Counted from the stretch's first letter, positions 52,589 through 61,278 are shown. The stretch: DNA of 64,000 bases from CALOAD01 sp942491415 (GCA_942491415.1 CALOAD010000014.1:1-64000); one strand, 5' to 3'. The notes: a model not told the origin generated them from the sequence alone. Numbers and translations: made by a program.

Positions 52589-52990
52589 ATGAAAAAACTT
52601 ATTCTACTATTTATAGGAGCACTTTTAGTATTAGGATTTACAATACCTTGCTTTGCTGAATCAGGCAGTAAAACGATTGTGTATTATTTTTGGTCAAAAC
52701 CAAGATGTATAAGTTGTAAAAAGATTGAAGCTTATACTCAAGAAGCTGTTAAAGATAATTTTGCTAAAGAATTAGAGAACGGCTCTCTTGAATTAAAAAT
52801 TATTGATTACTCAAAAGACAAAGCTAAGCAAAAGAATTATGGCTTATATACAAAATCAGTTGTATTATCAAAGGTTGAAAACGGAAAAGAAGTAAAAAAC
52901 AAAAATCTTGATAAAATCTGGACAAAACTAAATAACGAAGCTGATTTTAAAAAGTATATAAAAACAGAAATTCAAAACTTCATGAAATAA
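52589..52990 (+). CDS. ArsF-like exported thioredoxin-fold protein
   Basis: A 133-residue protein with a cleavable signal peptide (MKKLILLFIGALLVLGF... ending at CFAES, about 1-24). The mature part has the redox motif PRCISCKKIE in a thioredoxin-like fold, and the YYFWSKPRC opening resembles proteins annotated as the ArsF family. It would act in the periplasm, receiving or passing electrons through the CcdA-like membrane protein encoded next. GGAGGAGG precedes the start. Confidence 0.75.
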   Translation: MKKLILLFIGALLVLGFTIPCFAESGSKTIVYYFWSKPRCISCKKIEAYTQEAVKDNFAKELENGSLELKIIDYSKDKAKQKNYGLYTKSVVLSKVENGKEVKNKNLDKIWTKLNNEADFKKYIKTEIQNFMK

Positions 52991-53005
52991 ACGAAAGGTT
53001 AAACA

Positions 53006-53686
53006 ATGTTAGCACTTTTGACAGCTTTATGGCTGGGAATTTTAACTTCAATCAGCCCCTGCCCTTTAGCAACAAATATAGCAGCAATATCTTTTATCGG
53101 AAAAGATGTTACCTGCCCTAAAAAATCTGTCCTTTCAGGTATTTTGTACGTACTTGGTAGGGTTATTGCATACGTGGCTCTTGGAATAATTATTGTTTCA
53201 GGACTCTTATCTATACCTGCAATTGCCAACTTTTTTCAAGAATATATAAACTCATTTCTTGGTCCTATACTAATTGTTGTAGGCATTATTCTTCTTGGAA
53301 TTTTTCAATTTAGCTTTAACAGTGGACTTTCAGAAGATAAAGCAAAACTGATTGCTAAAGAAGCAGGAATTTTAGGAGCAATATTGTTAGGAATAATATT
53401 TGCTCTTTCATTCTGTCCTGTCTCTGCCGCCTTATTCTTTGGGAGTTTAATTTCCTTAGCAGTAGAGCAAAATTCAAAGGTACTGTTTCCACTTGTTTAT
53501 GGCATAGGAACCGGACTTCCTGTAATTATATTTGCCTTTATAATTGCTTTTAGTGTAAATTCGCTCGGCAAGGCGTATGATAAATTAAAGCAGTTTGAGT
53601 TTTGGGCAAGAAGAATAACAGGCGGCATTTTTATTATTGTCGGAGTCTATTACACAATAACGCATACCTTTGGTATCGGAGGATAA
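53006..53686 (+). CDS. CcdA/ArsG-like membrane thiol transporter
   Basis: A 226-residue membrane protein with six spans and the CcdA/DsbD-beta cysteines in SISPCPLATN and LSFCPVSAALFFGS. CcdA-type proteins move reducing equivalents from cytoplasmic thioredoxin to periplasmic thiols; a branch of them is annotated as ArsG aminobenzylarsenical efflux proteins. Between a mini-thioredoxin and an exported thioredoxin-fold protein, electron transfer is the more natural inference. Confidence 0.85.
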   Translation: MLALLTALWLGILTSISPCPLATNIAAISFIGKDVTCPKKSVLSGILYVLGRVIAYVALGIIIVSGLLSIPAIANFFQEYINSFLGPILIVVGIILLGIFQFSFNSGLSEDKAKLIAKEAGILGAILLGIIFALSFCPVSAALFFGSLISLAVEQNSKVLFPLVYGIGTGLPVIIFAFIIAFSVNSLGKAYDKLKQFEFWARRITGGIFIIVGVYYTITHTFGIGG

Positions 53687-53690
53687 TATT

Positions 53691-53978
53691 TTGAGTTCTA
53701 ATAGTTCGAGTAAAAATTTCAAAATGTTAAAACATACTTTAATTGCCATAATTTTAATTGTTTTTAGCATAGTACTATTTGTACATTCAACAGACAAAAC
53801 CACTCAAGACAAATCATCAAAGAGTCAAATTCAACAGTCTGTTAAGAATGAACAAACACAAAACCAAACTGTAAAATGTCCAAACTGTCCCAGCCAATGT
53901 GAAATAAAACCCGGTCAAACAGGCACATGCGGAAGATATAAAAATGTCGACGGAAAATTAGTACCGGAAAAGAAATAA
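53691..53978 (+). CDS. membrane-anchored small protein with AmrS-like cysteine motif
   Basis: A 95-residue protein starting at TTG 53691, where GGAGG lies eight bases upstream (an in-frame TTG at 53670 lacks one). One membrane helix (HTLIAIILIVFSIVLFV) and a polar linker lead to a C-terminal cysteine motif CPNCPSQCEIKPGQTGTCG followed by RYKNVDGKLVP. This is strikingly like the N-terminal CxLCPHxCxIxxGxxGxC...N.dGkL segment of AmrS (AmmeMemoRadiSam radical SAM enzymes), here without any radical SAM domain. It may bind zinc or an Fe-S cluster outside the membrane. Confidence 0.7.
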   Translation: MSSNSSSKNFKMLKHTLIAIILIVFSIVLFVHSTDKTTQDKSSKSQIQQSVKNEQTQNQTVKCPNCPSQCEIKPGQTGTCGRYKNVDGKLVPEKK

Positions 53979-53987
53979 ACTAAAAAA

Positions 53988-54656
53988 ATGAAAAACAAAA
54001 ATATAATCCCAATAATACGCTTCATAACACAATTTCTCTACCTGTGCCTATTTACAGTGGGGCTATTGACCTCTAATTATGTAATGCTATTTATAACAAT
54101 TTCTGCTATCTTATTAGGTCCGATTTTTTGCGGTTGGATGTGTTTTGTTGGTTTTTATCAGGATATTTTAAGATATTTAGGTAAAGCAATAAAAAAAAGC
54201 CCGATTGAGCCTAGAGAAAAATTTCAATCAATTTTAATTTTTTCCAGATATTTGATATTTATTGGAACTATTGCTATCGGAGGATTGTTTTTATTTCCGG
54301 GACAAGTTTGGGGAAGTTTTGCAGGGATGCTTCAAGGAAATATTCAAATAAATATCGCTTTTTACTTTTTGATAATACTGGGATTTGTTTCTCTTTTTAC
54401 TGAACGATTTTTCTGCCGATATTTATGCACATTTGGAGCAAAATTAGGTTTGTATTCGCTACTAAGAGTGATAACAATCAACAAAAAAGACACCTGCACA
54501 CATTGCAAAATCTGTAGTAGTGTATGCCCAATGAAAATAAAAGTTGATAAAATAAATAGCTTAGCAAATCCAAACTGCATAAATTGTTTAAAATGTTTGA
54601 ATTCATGTCCCAATAACAGCCTTAAAATCGGGTTTAGAAATTATTTAAAACCATAA
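53988..54656 (+). CDS. NapH/CcoG-like polyferredoxin membrane protein
   Basis: A 222-residue protein with about four membrane spans, each second half bearing CxxxC pairs (FCGWMCFVG, FCRYLCTFG), and a C-terminal double [4Fe-4S] domain (CTHCKICSSVCP and CINCLKCLNSCP). Such proteins pass electrons between quinol or ferredoxin and periplasmic partners. It starts nine bases after the preceding gene and would provide low-potential electrons to the operon's thiol proteins. Confidence 0.88.
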   Translation: MKNKNIIPIIRFITQFLYLCLFTVGLLTSNYVMLFITISAILLGPIFCGWMCFVGFYQDILRYLGKAIKKSPIEPREKFQSILIFSRYLIFIGTIAIGGLFLFPGQVWGSFAGMLQGNIQINIAFYFLIILGFVSLFTERFFCRYLCTFGAKLGLYSLLRVITINKKDTCTHCKICSSVCPMKIKVDKINSLANPNCINCLKCLNSCPNNSLKIGFRNYLKP

Positions 54657-54673
54657 CAAAATTGGAGGATAAT

Positions 54674-55393
54674 ATGAAAAAAATAATACTGATTCTATCT
54701 ATATTAATATTTTCAACAGTAATTACCGCTTGTAACTTAAACAAACAAGGATCAGCTTGGTATTATCCCAATTGGGCTGTTAATGCTAAATATAATGAGC
54801 CAATTAAAGTCCTTGATACAGAAAGTGCATTAGGCAGATATGCCTCCAAAACTAAAGAAATATCTTTAAAAGACCTCGCATTAATACACGGTCATCTTTG
54901 CGATGGGCTTGTGATTTCTTACGTTCAGATAAAAGAAGTTTTCAAAAAGCTTTTTCCCGATGGGGTCGCCGATAGAACTGACTTGAGAGTTGTTTCAAAA
55001 AATGGTCCTTGTTGGGTTGATGCTGCTGCTATGATGACGGGAGCAAGGACAAACTTTAAAACTTTAAGTATTCAACCCGAAATCGGTGATGGCTTTATTA
55101 TCCAAAAAATATCGACTAATGAAGCATACAGCGTTCATTTGAAAAAAAGTGTATTCCCTAAAGAACAAGCTGAGCTTGAAAATAAAATTAGGACTCTTCG
55201 AAAACAAGGTAAAAAAGTTTCACCTGCAGATATTAATAAAGTTGAAAAAATGCATAATGATTTGAGTAAAATGCTTTTAAATACTTCACCTGACGAGCTT
55301 TTAGACATTAAAAAGCTTGGAAATTATAAGTATGAGTTTAAATTTCAAACAGGACAACGTGGAGATGTTATAAATAAAAATGTTTCTAGATAA
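54674..55393 (+). CDS. FmdE-domain lipoprotein
   Basis: A 239-residue protein starting at ATG 54674 (GGAGG six bases upstream). A lipoprotein signal ends in the lipobox VITAC. The core is an FmdE domain: HGHLCDGLVISY and NGPCWVDAAAMMTGA with conserved H, C and D residues, but no C-terminal zinc ribbon. FmdE domains accompany formylmethanofuran dehydrogenase and other metal or redox enzymes; function is not settled. As a lipoprotein it would sit at the outer face of a membrane, as the last gene of the thiol-redox operon. Confidence 0.82.
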   Translation: MKKIILILSILIFSTVITACNLNKQGSAWYYPNWAVNAKYNEPIKVLDTESALGRYASKTKEISLKDLALIHGHLCDGLVISYVQIKEVFKKLFPDGVADRTDLRVVSKNGPCWVDAAAMMTGARTNFKTLSIQPEIGDGFIIQKISTNEAYSVHLKKSVFPKEQAELENKIRTLRKQGKKVSPADINKVEKMHNDLSKMLLNTSPDELLDIKKLGNYKYEFKFQTGQRGDVINKNVSR

Positions 55394-55520
55394 TCATATT
55401 TAACTTACCAATATCATTCGAAAAAAGAAACTATAATCAATCAGGTACTATCGCAAAAAAGTAATTGAAACGTCTTCACACCAACTGTCAGCTTTTGAGT
55501 GCGATTTTTAAAGTTACCCA

Positions 55521-56108
55521 CTACCCCTTTATCTGACGAATTAATTTATCCATTTCTTCAGATTTTTTATGCAACTCATCAAGACTTTCTGATAATGAAA
55601 AACTTGATGGAACTCCACTATTAATTTCATTATAACGAGCCAAGGAATCCTCATTTAAAAAATATTTTTCTTTTAGTTTTATATACTCATTAAAATGCTC
55701 AAGCGCTTGATCAGTGTATTTTTTAATTAAGTTCGTATCATTAAATATTTTATAGCAAATACTTATTAAAATAGATATTTGACAACATTTTTTATGTGTT
55801 TTTAGGTCTTTATTTATCTTTAGGACTAATCCATTAAATACTATGTTTACAATCTCAAAGGGAAGATGATGCTTTAATGCTGCTTTATTAAAATTATAAG
55901 AATTTTCTAAATCACAAATAGCTGCCATAAGTTCTCTACTTGGGTCATTTGAAATATAATAATTTTCTAAATGCTTTTTTGCAGATTTATAGTGAACCCT
56001 AGCTATTTTCTTTAAAATATCACTTAAATCATCCTTAATAAAAGCTTGAATTTTATTCATTGATCCTGTGCCACTTAGCACTAATTTCAAGAACAACATC
56101 ATTTCCAT
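55521..56108 (-). CDS. hypothetical helical protein downstream of the RiPP precursors
   Basis: A 195-residue mostly alpha-helical protein with no domain I recognise; two adjacent cysteines lie in the middle (HKKCCQIS). An internal ATG at 56060 is a possible alternative start. It begins 24 bases after the second precursor stop on the same strand, so it is probably part of the peptide cluster and may be a leader-binding, immunity or accessory protein. No homology could be named. Confidence 0.5.
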   Translation of the reverse strand: MEMMLFLKLVLSGTGSMNKIQAFIKDDLSDILKKIARVHYKSAKKHLENYYISNDPSRELMAAICDLENSYNFNKAALKHHLPFEIVNIVFNGLVLKINKDLKTHKKCCQISILISICYKIFNDTNLIKKYTDQALEHFNEYIKLKEKYFLNEDSLARYNEINSGVPSSFSLSESLDELHKKSEEMDKLIRQIKG

Positions 56109-56132
56109 TTTTGTATTCTTTCGTTTAATTTT

Positions 56133-56333
56133 TTAACCCAAAGCAGAGCAAGAACCACCACATCCAACTGCACACAAACCTTTACATGAGCCCATGCAAG
56201 TGCCTTCGCAACTCCCAAAACGAGTATTTTCACAACACACAAGGGTTATAGAATTATGTTGAATATTACAATATTCCTCATATTTATTAATTTTTTCTTT
56301 AGCAATTGATATTTGTTTTTCAGTAACTTGCAT
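56133..56333 (-). CDS. RiPP precursor 2, CXXX-repeat peptide
   Basis: A 66-residue peptide. The leader MQVTEKQISIAKEKINKYEE is nearly identical to that of the neighbouring precursor. The core has a CC pair and then cysteines every fourth residue: GSCEGTCMGSCKGLCAVGC followed by GGSC, with small residues between. GAGGG lies about eight bases before the ATG. The regular Cys-X-X-X spacing marks it as a likely substrate of the radical SAM/SPASM protein encoded upstream. Confidence 0.82.
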   Translation of the reverse strand: MQVTEKQISIAKEKINKYEEYCNIQHNSITLVCCENTRFGSCEGTCMGSCKGLCAVGCGGSCSALG

Positions 56334-56367
56334 TTTTGTGCCCTCAAATAAATGTATTGGATATTCT

Positions 56368-56544
56368 TTAGCCTGAAAATGAACAAGAACCGGAACAATC
56401 CCCTATACAAGTGCCTTTACACAGCCCATAGCAACCAGTTTCACAGCATACGGGAGTCTTAGGATTATACTTAATATCAACTTGTTTCTCATATTTATTG
56501 ATTTTTTCTTTGGCGATTAATATTTGTTTTTTAGTAACTAACAT
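56368..56544 (-). CDS. RiPP precursor 1, CXXX-repeat peptide
   Basis: A 58-residue peptide from ATG 56544, which aligns with the start of precursor 2 and has AAAGG seven bases upstream; an ATG at 56559 overlaps the maturase stop. The leader MLVTKKQILIAKEKINKYEK is followed by a core of CETGCYGLCKGTCIGDC and then SGSC. Leader conservation with a divergent core is typical of paired ribosomal peptide precursors sharing one modifying enzyme. Confidence 0.85.
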   Translation of the reverse strand: MLVTKKQILIAKEKINKYEKQVDIKYNPKTPVCCETGCYGLCKGTCIGDCSGSCSFSG

Positions 56545-56558
56545 TTTTTTGCCTTTCA

Positions 56559-57674
56559 TTATTTTAACTTTTCATATGTAATGATAGCTGCTTTTAAAGA
56601 TAACATTTCATCTTTGCTTAAAGCACATTTAGTTTTTAAAATTTGATTAATTTGAAACATACACGAACATTTAATCTCTTCTTTTAACATTCCGCATCTG
56701 GATTTATCTCGTTTTGCTATATCACCTCTAAATTTATAATTGAATCCATAACAAGTAGGGCAAATGCTGGATATGGAACAGTCAGTGCATTCAGTGTCAA
56801 AAACCTGTTGATTATCCAAAAAATCTAAACTTTTGTAGTAATCACTTTTATTTGCTCCAACGGTGATAGGGGCAAACATATGGCAAGGATAACTACTACC
56901 ATCTGTATCGTATGTAACCATATGAGTGCCGGTGCCACAATATTTTTCAGCAGTTTTTCCTTTGTCCAATATTTTCACATGTTGTTTTGTCAGAATTGGT
57001 ATAGGTGTAAACTGAGGATTGCTTAGATAATAATCACCCAAAATATTTAATTGTCTGCTGTATTCTTTTTCATCTTTCTTTTTCCAATTAACACCTTGTG
57101 CAATGCTGGTATGTAGTTTAAATCCTTTATTTTGCAAATAAAGGACACCTTCTGCAAAATGAGGCAAAGTTTCTTGTGATATAGTCATTTGTAATGTTTG
57201 ATATGGCCAAGTATGCAGTAGAAAATCAAGAAGGGATTGGCTATTATTACAACCTCTATTGCAATATTGCATTTCAGGGCTACCGTCAACACTATAGCCT
57301 AATACAAATCTTTCTCTATGCTTTTTGAACCATTCTCTTTTTTCCTCATCTAGTAAAGTTCCATTGGTACTTGCGTATAAAACATGTGGCACGTCAAAAT
57401 GTTGATCCCAAATCCATTCCGATAATTTTTTTATCAACTTGAAATTTAAAAGGGGTTCTCCCCCAATAAAATCAATTTCTAGTTCATTGAATTTTAAAGA
57501 ATTTTTAACTAAATCAAACTCTTTTAAAACTAGTTTCTTTGCTAAATCTAGGCGCATTTCTTTTTTTGACTTATGAGTTTGATAGCAATAGGAGCAATTC
57601 AAATTACAAGAATGCGTAATCATTAGAGTACAAGTTCTTCTGCTTAAGGACGGTTCTTTTATTGAATATCCCAT
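56559..57674 (-). CDS. radical SAM/SPASM peptide maturase (CXXX-repeat target type)
   Basis: A 371-residue radical SAM protein. The SAM cluster motif is CNLNCSYC near residue 23; the barrel shows DFIGGEPLLN and YASTNGT. A C-terminal SPASM-like region has cysteines at YPCHMF, CTDCSISSICPTCYG and SRCGMLKEEIKCSC, enough for two auxiliary Fe-S clusters. Enzymes of this build form thioether or other crosslinks in cysteine-rich peptides, and two CXXX-repeat peptides follow immediately in the same direction. AGGA precedes the ATG. Relatives are known as radical SAM peptide maturases with CXXX-repeat targets, a recollection not checked by search. Confidence 0.88.
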   Translation of the reverse strand: MGYSIKEPSLSRRTCTLMITHSCNLNCSYCYQTHKSKKEMRLDLAKKLVLKEFDLVKNSLKFNELEIDFIGGEPLLNFKLIKKLSEWIWDQHFDVPHVLYASTNGTLLDEEKREWFKKHRERFVLGYSVDGSPEMQYCNRGCNNSQSLLDFLLHTWPYQTLQMTISQETLPHFAEGVLYLQNKGFKLHTSIAQGVNWKKKDEKEYSRQLNILGDYYLSNPQFTPIPILTKQHVKILDKGKTAEKYCGTGTHMVTYDTDGSSYPCHMFAPITVGANKSDYYKSLDFLDNQQVFDTECTDCSISSICPTCYGFNYKFRGDIAKRDKSRCGMLKEEIKCSCMFQINQILKTKCALSKDEMLSLKAAIITYEKLK

Positions 57675-57797
57675 TGTATAAAGTCCTAAATTGAAATGAA
57701 CTATGTATAATATAAATTATCTTTTTTAATTATTTATTGCCGGATTTTCTAGTTTTTGAGGATACCCAAATTTACGAAAACGAAGTCATCCTAATAA

Positions 57798-57834
57798 CTC
57801 ACCCCCACTATGTATACCTTTATAGGGGGGTGAG
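57798..57834. repeat. GC-rich hairpin between typA and the RiPP operon
   Basis: CTCACCCCC pairs with GGGGGTGAG, extended by CTAT/ATAG after one bulged A, around a ten-base loop. It is unusually GC-rich for this sequence. On the minus strand it lies after typA and before the RiPP maturase; no T-run follows it in that direction, so it may be an attenuator or operator rather than a simple terminator. Confidence 0.55.
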
Positions 57835-57962
57835 AAAAATGATATATCTGAATACGAAAACAGTTGAACCTAGTTAATGAAATTTTAAACAGCTCTGGAA
57901 AAGTTTAACAAAATTAAATCTAGGCACAAATATATAAAATAATGGTTGATAGACTATGCTTT

Positions 57963-59768
57963 TTACAGCTTATCAAGCCTAATATTATTTGCTTTTCTCA
58001 TACGAACGTTTTCAGGCGTAATTTCGACCAACTCGTCATCTCCGATATATTCCAAGCAATCCTCTAAAGACATCTGCCTAGGAGCTTGTAGCGTTACCAT
58101 AACATCAGCATTTGAGCTTCTCATGTTTGTGAGTTTTTTTGTTTTACAAATATTAATAAGTAAATCATTAGGTCTGTTTCTTTCACCAATTAGCATCCCT
58201 CGATATACTCGAGTTTTGGGCTTCAAAAAGTATACCCCTCTATCTTCAAACTGTTGGAGCGCATAAGGAATAGCCTCACCATCTTCATGAGCTATTAGTG
58301 AGCCGTTTCTTACCTTTGCGATATCACCACCCATTGGTTTGTATCTGTCGTATGTATGATACATAATCCCTTCGCCCTTGGTCATTCTGATGAATTCGTT
58401 TCTAAATCCAATCAAACCTCTGGCGGGGATAGAAAAAGTCATATTTGTACGAATCCCGTTAGATGACATTTCCAGCATCTCGCCTTTTCTGCCTGCCAAT
58501 CTTTCAATACAGCTTCCAGAAAAAGAATCAAGAACATCAACTACCAGATTTTCATATGGCTCACATTTTTTGCCATCGATATCTTTAAAAATAACTTCTG
58601 GCTTGCTCACTTGGAACTCATAGCCTTCACGTCTCATCGTCTCAATCAAAATCCCTAAATGAAGCTCACCACGTCCGCTAACTTTAAAAATATCAGTACT
58701 ATCAGTATCTTCAACTCTTAAACTCACGTTTTTCTCTAGCTCTTGATAAAGTCTTTTTCTAACTTGTCTGGATGTTACGAATTTTCCTTCTTGACCTGCA
58801 AAAGGAGAGTCGTTAATCGAGAAATTCATCTGAAGGGTTGGCTCATCAATATCAATCAAAGGAAGAGCCTCAGGGTTTTCAAGAGATGATATGGTTTCGC
58901 CGATTTGAATATCAGAAAATCCTGCTATACCTACAATATCACCAGCATAAGCTTCTTCTATTTCAACTCTACCAAGCCCACTAAAACCTAAAAGTTTAGA
59001 GACTTTGCCTTTTAATACTTTACCTCCTCTAGTGGACAAAGAGACTTGCTGACCGCTTTTTATAGAGCCATTTACAATTCTACCTATAGCGATTCTTCCG
59101 ATATATTCGTTGTAATCAAGTGTAGTCACGTGAAACTGCATGTTTTTATTAACATCGCCAAGGGGATGTTTAATGTTTTTTAAAATAGTATCAAATAAAG
59201 GCTTGAAGTTTTCTGATTCTTCTTCCATTTCGTTTTTTGCAATACCAGCGATAGCACTCGAATACACAACAGGGAAGTCTATGAGCTCTTCATTATCTGT
59301 AAGCTCTAAAAACAGCTCAAACACTTTATCTAGAGCTTTATGAGGGTCAGCACCGTTTCTGTCGATTTTATTTATTACAACAACAATTTTCAACCCAAGC
59401 TCTAATGCCTTTGAAAGAACAAATCGAGTCTGTGGCATTGGACCTTCTGCAGCGTCAACAATCAATAACGCTCCATCAACCATACCCAACACTCGTTCAA
59501 CCTCACCGCCAAAATCTGCGTGACCAGGGGTATCTACGACGTTTATCCTATGTCCTTCATAATCAATACAAATATTCTTAGAGAGGATTGTTATTCCTCT
59601 TTCTCTCTCCAAGTCGTTTGAATCAAGTACTCTTTCTTGGACAACTTCGTTATCTCTAAATGTACCACTTTGCTTCAGCATACAATCAACCAATGTGGTT
59701 TTACCATGGTCAACGTGAGCAATAATTGCAATATTTCTTAAATTGATTATTTCTTCTATGTTATTCAT
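57963..59768 (-). CDS. typA: ribosome-associated GTPase TypA/BipA
   Basis: A 601-residue translational GTPase. G1 is AHVDHGKTTLVD, the switch RERGITILSKN, G3 DTPGHADFGGEVE and G4 VINKIDR; EF-G-like domains follow, and the TypA-specific C-terminal domain contains RGLIGFRNEFIRMT and GEAIPYALQQFEDRG. It acts on the 50S subunit under stress or cold. Confidence 0.96.
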   Translation of the reverse strand: MNNIEEIINLRNIAIIAHVDHGKTTLVDCMLKQSGTFRDNEVVQERVLDSNDLERERGITILSKNICIDYEGHRINVVDTPGHADFGGEVERVLGMVDGALLIVDAAEGPMPQTRFVLSKALELGLKIVVVINKIDRNGADPHKALDKVFELFLELTDNEELIDFPVVYSSAIAGIAKNEMEEESENFKPLFDTILKNIKHPLGDVNKNMQFHVTTLDYNEYIGRIAIGRIVNGSIKSGQQVSLSTRGGKVLKGKVSKLLGFSGLGRVEIEEAYAGDIVGIAGFSDIQIGETISSLENPEALPLIDIDEPTLQMNFSINDSPFAGQEGKFVTSRQVRKRLYQELEKNVSLRVEDTDSTDIFKVSGRGELHLGILIETMRREGYEFQVSKPEVIFKDIDGKKCEPYENLVVDVLDSFSGSCIERLAGRKGEMLEMSSNGIRTNMTFSIPARGLIGFRNEFIRMTKGEGIMYHTYDRYKPMGGDIAKVRNGSLIAHEDGEAIPYALQQFEDRGVYFLKPKTRVYRGMLIGERNRPNDLLINICKTKKLTNMRSSNADVMVTLQAPRQMSLEDCLEYIGDDELVEITPENVRMRKANNIRLDKL

Positions 59769-60198
59769 TTTTTGTTTCCAACTTTCTTATAAAAAGTCCC
59801 AACGACTTTGTTTTGGCAACACCAATGTAGCAAAAAGGGAGAAATAAACCAACAAATAATGTAGATAGATTAAGCACAAGAGTTTTTTAACTTCTTTTGG
59901 GTCCGGTTTGTCATACTGAGCCAAGTTCAGCATGACAGAAGTGGAAAGACAAAGAAAACATTTTACCTTAAAAAACCAAGGCGGAAAGTGAGGGAAGTTG
60001 ATTTAATAATTTCATTGAGCTAAAGAACCTAAGTCACAAATTAGTTTGTTTTATTTTTATATTGCCACATGTTAATGATTAACATAATAATTCCCAAACT
60101 TCCAGCAATAAATTCTTAAACCTCGTGCGAATTTACAATTAGTCGGGAAATGAGAAAAGCCTACAATCAAAATATTTGATTACAGGCTTAAAATAGAC
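59769..60198. other. gene-free stretch with a REP-like hairpin
   Basis: It contains TGTCATACTGA/TCAGCATGACA (59909-59937, one G-T pair), related to the element at 4184-4276. Otherwise it holds only the typA promoter region and AT-rich sequence before tRNA-Pro. Confidence 0.5.
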
Positions 60199-60272
60199 TC
60201 GGGATGACAGGATTTGAACCTGCGGCCCCTGGTCCCCCAGACCAGTACGCTACCAAACTGCGCCACATCCCG
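60199..60272 (-). tRNA. tRNA-Pro (GGG)
   Basis: A 74-base tRNA: acceptor stem CGGGATG/CATCCCG, anticodon GGG in the loop CTGGGGG closed by CTGGT/ACCAG, T arm AGGTTCAAATCCT and discriminator A at 60199. CCA is not encoded. Confidence 0.94.
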
Positions 60273-60311
60273 ATACGATAAATTTTAATATAGCTCGAAA
60301 AAAAAATATTT

Positions 60312-61250
60312 TCAAGCTCCCAGGATGTCTCCCGTTTTAATTCGAGCTCCATTGCACCAGCTTTGAGCATCCATTGCTTTTTTACCTGCCGGCTGAAGTG
60401 TTTTTAAAAGAATACATTGATCTTTTGCTGCAACGACAACACCTTCTTTTTTAATTGAAATAATTTCACCGGGAGAGGCTGATGGAGCTGATTTTATTAG
60501 CCCTGAGCTTATTATCTTTAAATTATTTTGCCCAATATTCGTATAAGCAGAAGGCCAAGGATACATTCCTCTTATTTGATTGTGTATTTTTTGAGCTGGT
60601 AGATTCCAGTTGATTAAACCGTCTTCTTTTTTAAATTTAGGTGCATGAGTTGATTCATCATGGTTTTGAGGTGTTGGATTTAGGGTTTTATCATTTAATC
60701 CTATTATTGATTTATATAGTAGTTCCGGACCTATTTGAGATATTTTTTCTGCGAGTTGAGCGGAATTCATATCTTCAGTAATTTCAATTTCTTCTTTTAA
60801 AAGCATATCACCCGTATCAATGCCTATGTCAGTGAGCATTGTGGTTACGCCTGTTACTTTTTCTCCGTTAACGATAGCTGCTTGAATAGGATTTGCCCCT
60901 CTGTATTTTGGCAATAATGAAGCGTGTAGGTTTATTGTACCTATTCTGGGAATATCAAGTACCTCTTGGCTTAATATTTGACCAAAAGCGACAGTAATAA
61001 ATATATCAGGTCTTAAGTTTATTAATTGCCCTTGCAAATCCAAGTCTTTACGAATTGATTTAGGCTGAAAAACAGGTATGTTATATTCTTGAGCTAATAA
61101 TTTAATAGGCGAGGCTGTTAGTTTTTTACCTCTTCCTGCCGGTTTATCAGGTTGGGTTAAAACCGCTATTACATTAATATCCTCTTTATTTAACAGGTAT
61201 TCTAGTGAAGGAACTGCAATTTGAGGCGTTCCCATAAAAACTAATCTCAT
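60312..61250 (-). CDS. fmt: methionyl-tRNA formyltransferase
   Basis: A 312-residue enzyme that formylates initiator Met-tRNA. The N-terminal domain shows VFMGTPQIAVPSL, TQPDKPAGRGKKL, and the catalytic NLHASLLPKYRGANPIQ with DIGIDTGDML. The C-terminal tRNA-binding domain includes MYPWPSAYT. GGGAG lies seven bases before the ATG. It is encoded 28 bases after def, the usual partner. Confidence 0.96.
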   Translation of the reverse strand: MRLVFMGTPQIAVPSLEYLLNKEDINVIAVLTQPDKPAGRGKKLTASPIKLLAQEYNIPVFQPKSIRKDLDLQGQLINLRPDIFITVAFGQILSQEVLDIPRIGTINLHASLLPKYRGANPIQAAIVNGEKVTGVTTMLTDIGIDTGDMLLKEEIEITEDMNSAQLAEKISQIGPELLYKSIIGLNDKTLNPTPQNHDESTHAPKFKKEDGLINWNLPAQKIHNQIRGMYPWPSAYTNIGQNNLKIISSGLIKSAPSASPGEIISIKKEGVVVAAKDQCILLKTLQPAGKKAMDAQSWCNGARIKTGDILGA

Positions 61251-61278
61251 AAATCAACTCCCTCTTTTTAATTATCTC

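Noticed and set aside
55394..55520. A hairpin using ATCGCA/TGCGAT as terminator of the redox operon
   Set aside because: The loop would be over 50 bases and the stem only six, too weak to call.
56133..56544. The two cysteine-rich peptides as metallothioneins or ferredoxins
   Set aside because: The shared leader, regular CXXX spacing and adjacent SPASM radical SAM gene fit ribosomal peptide precursors much better.
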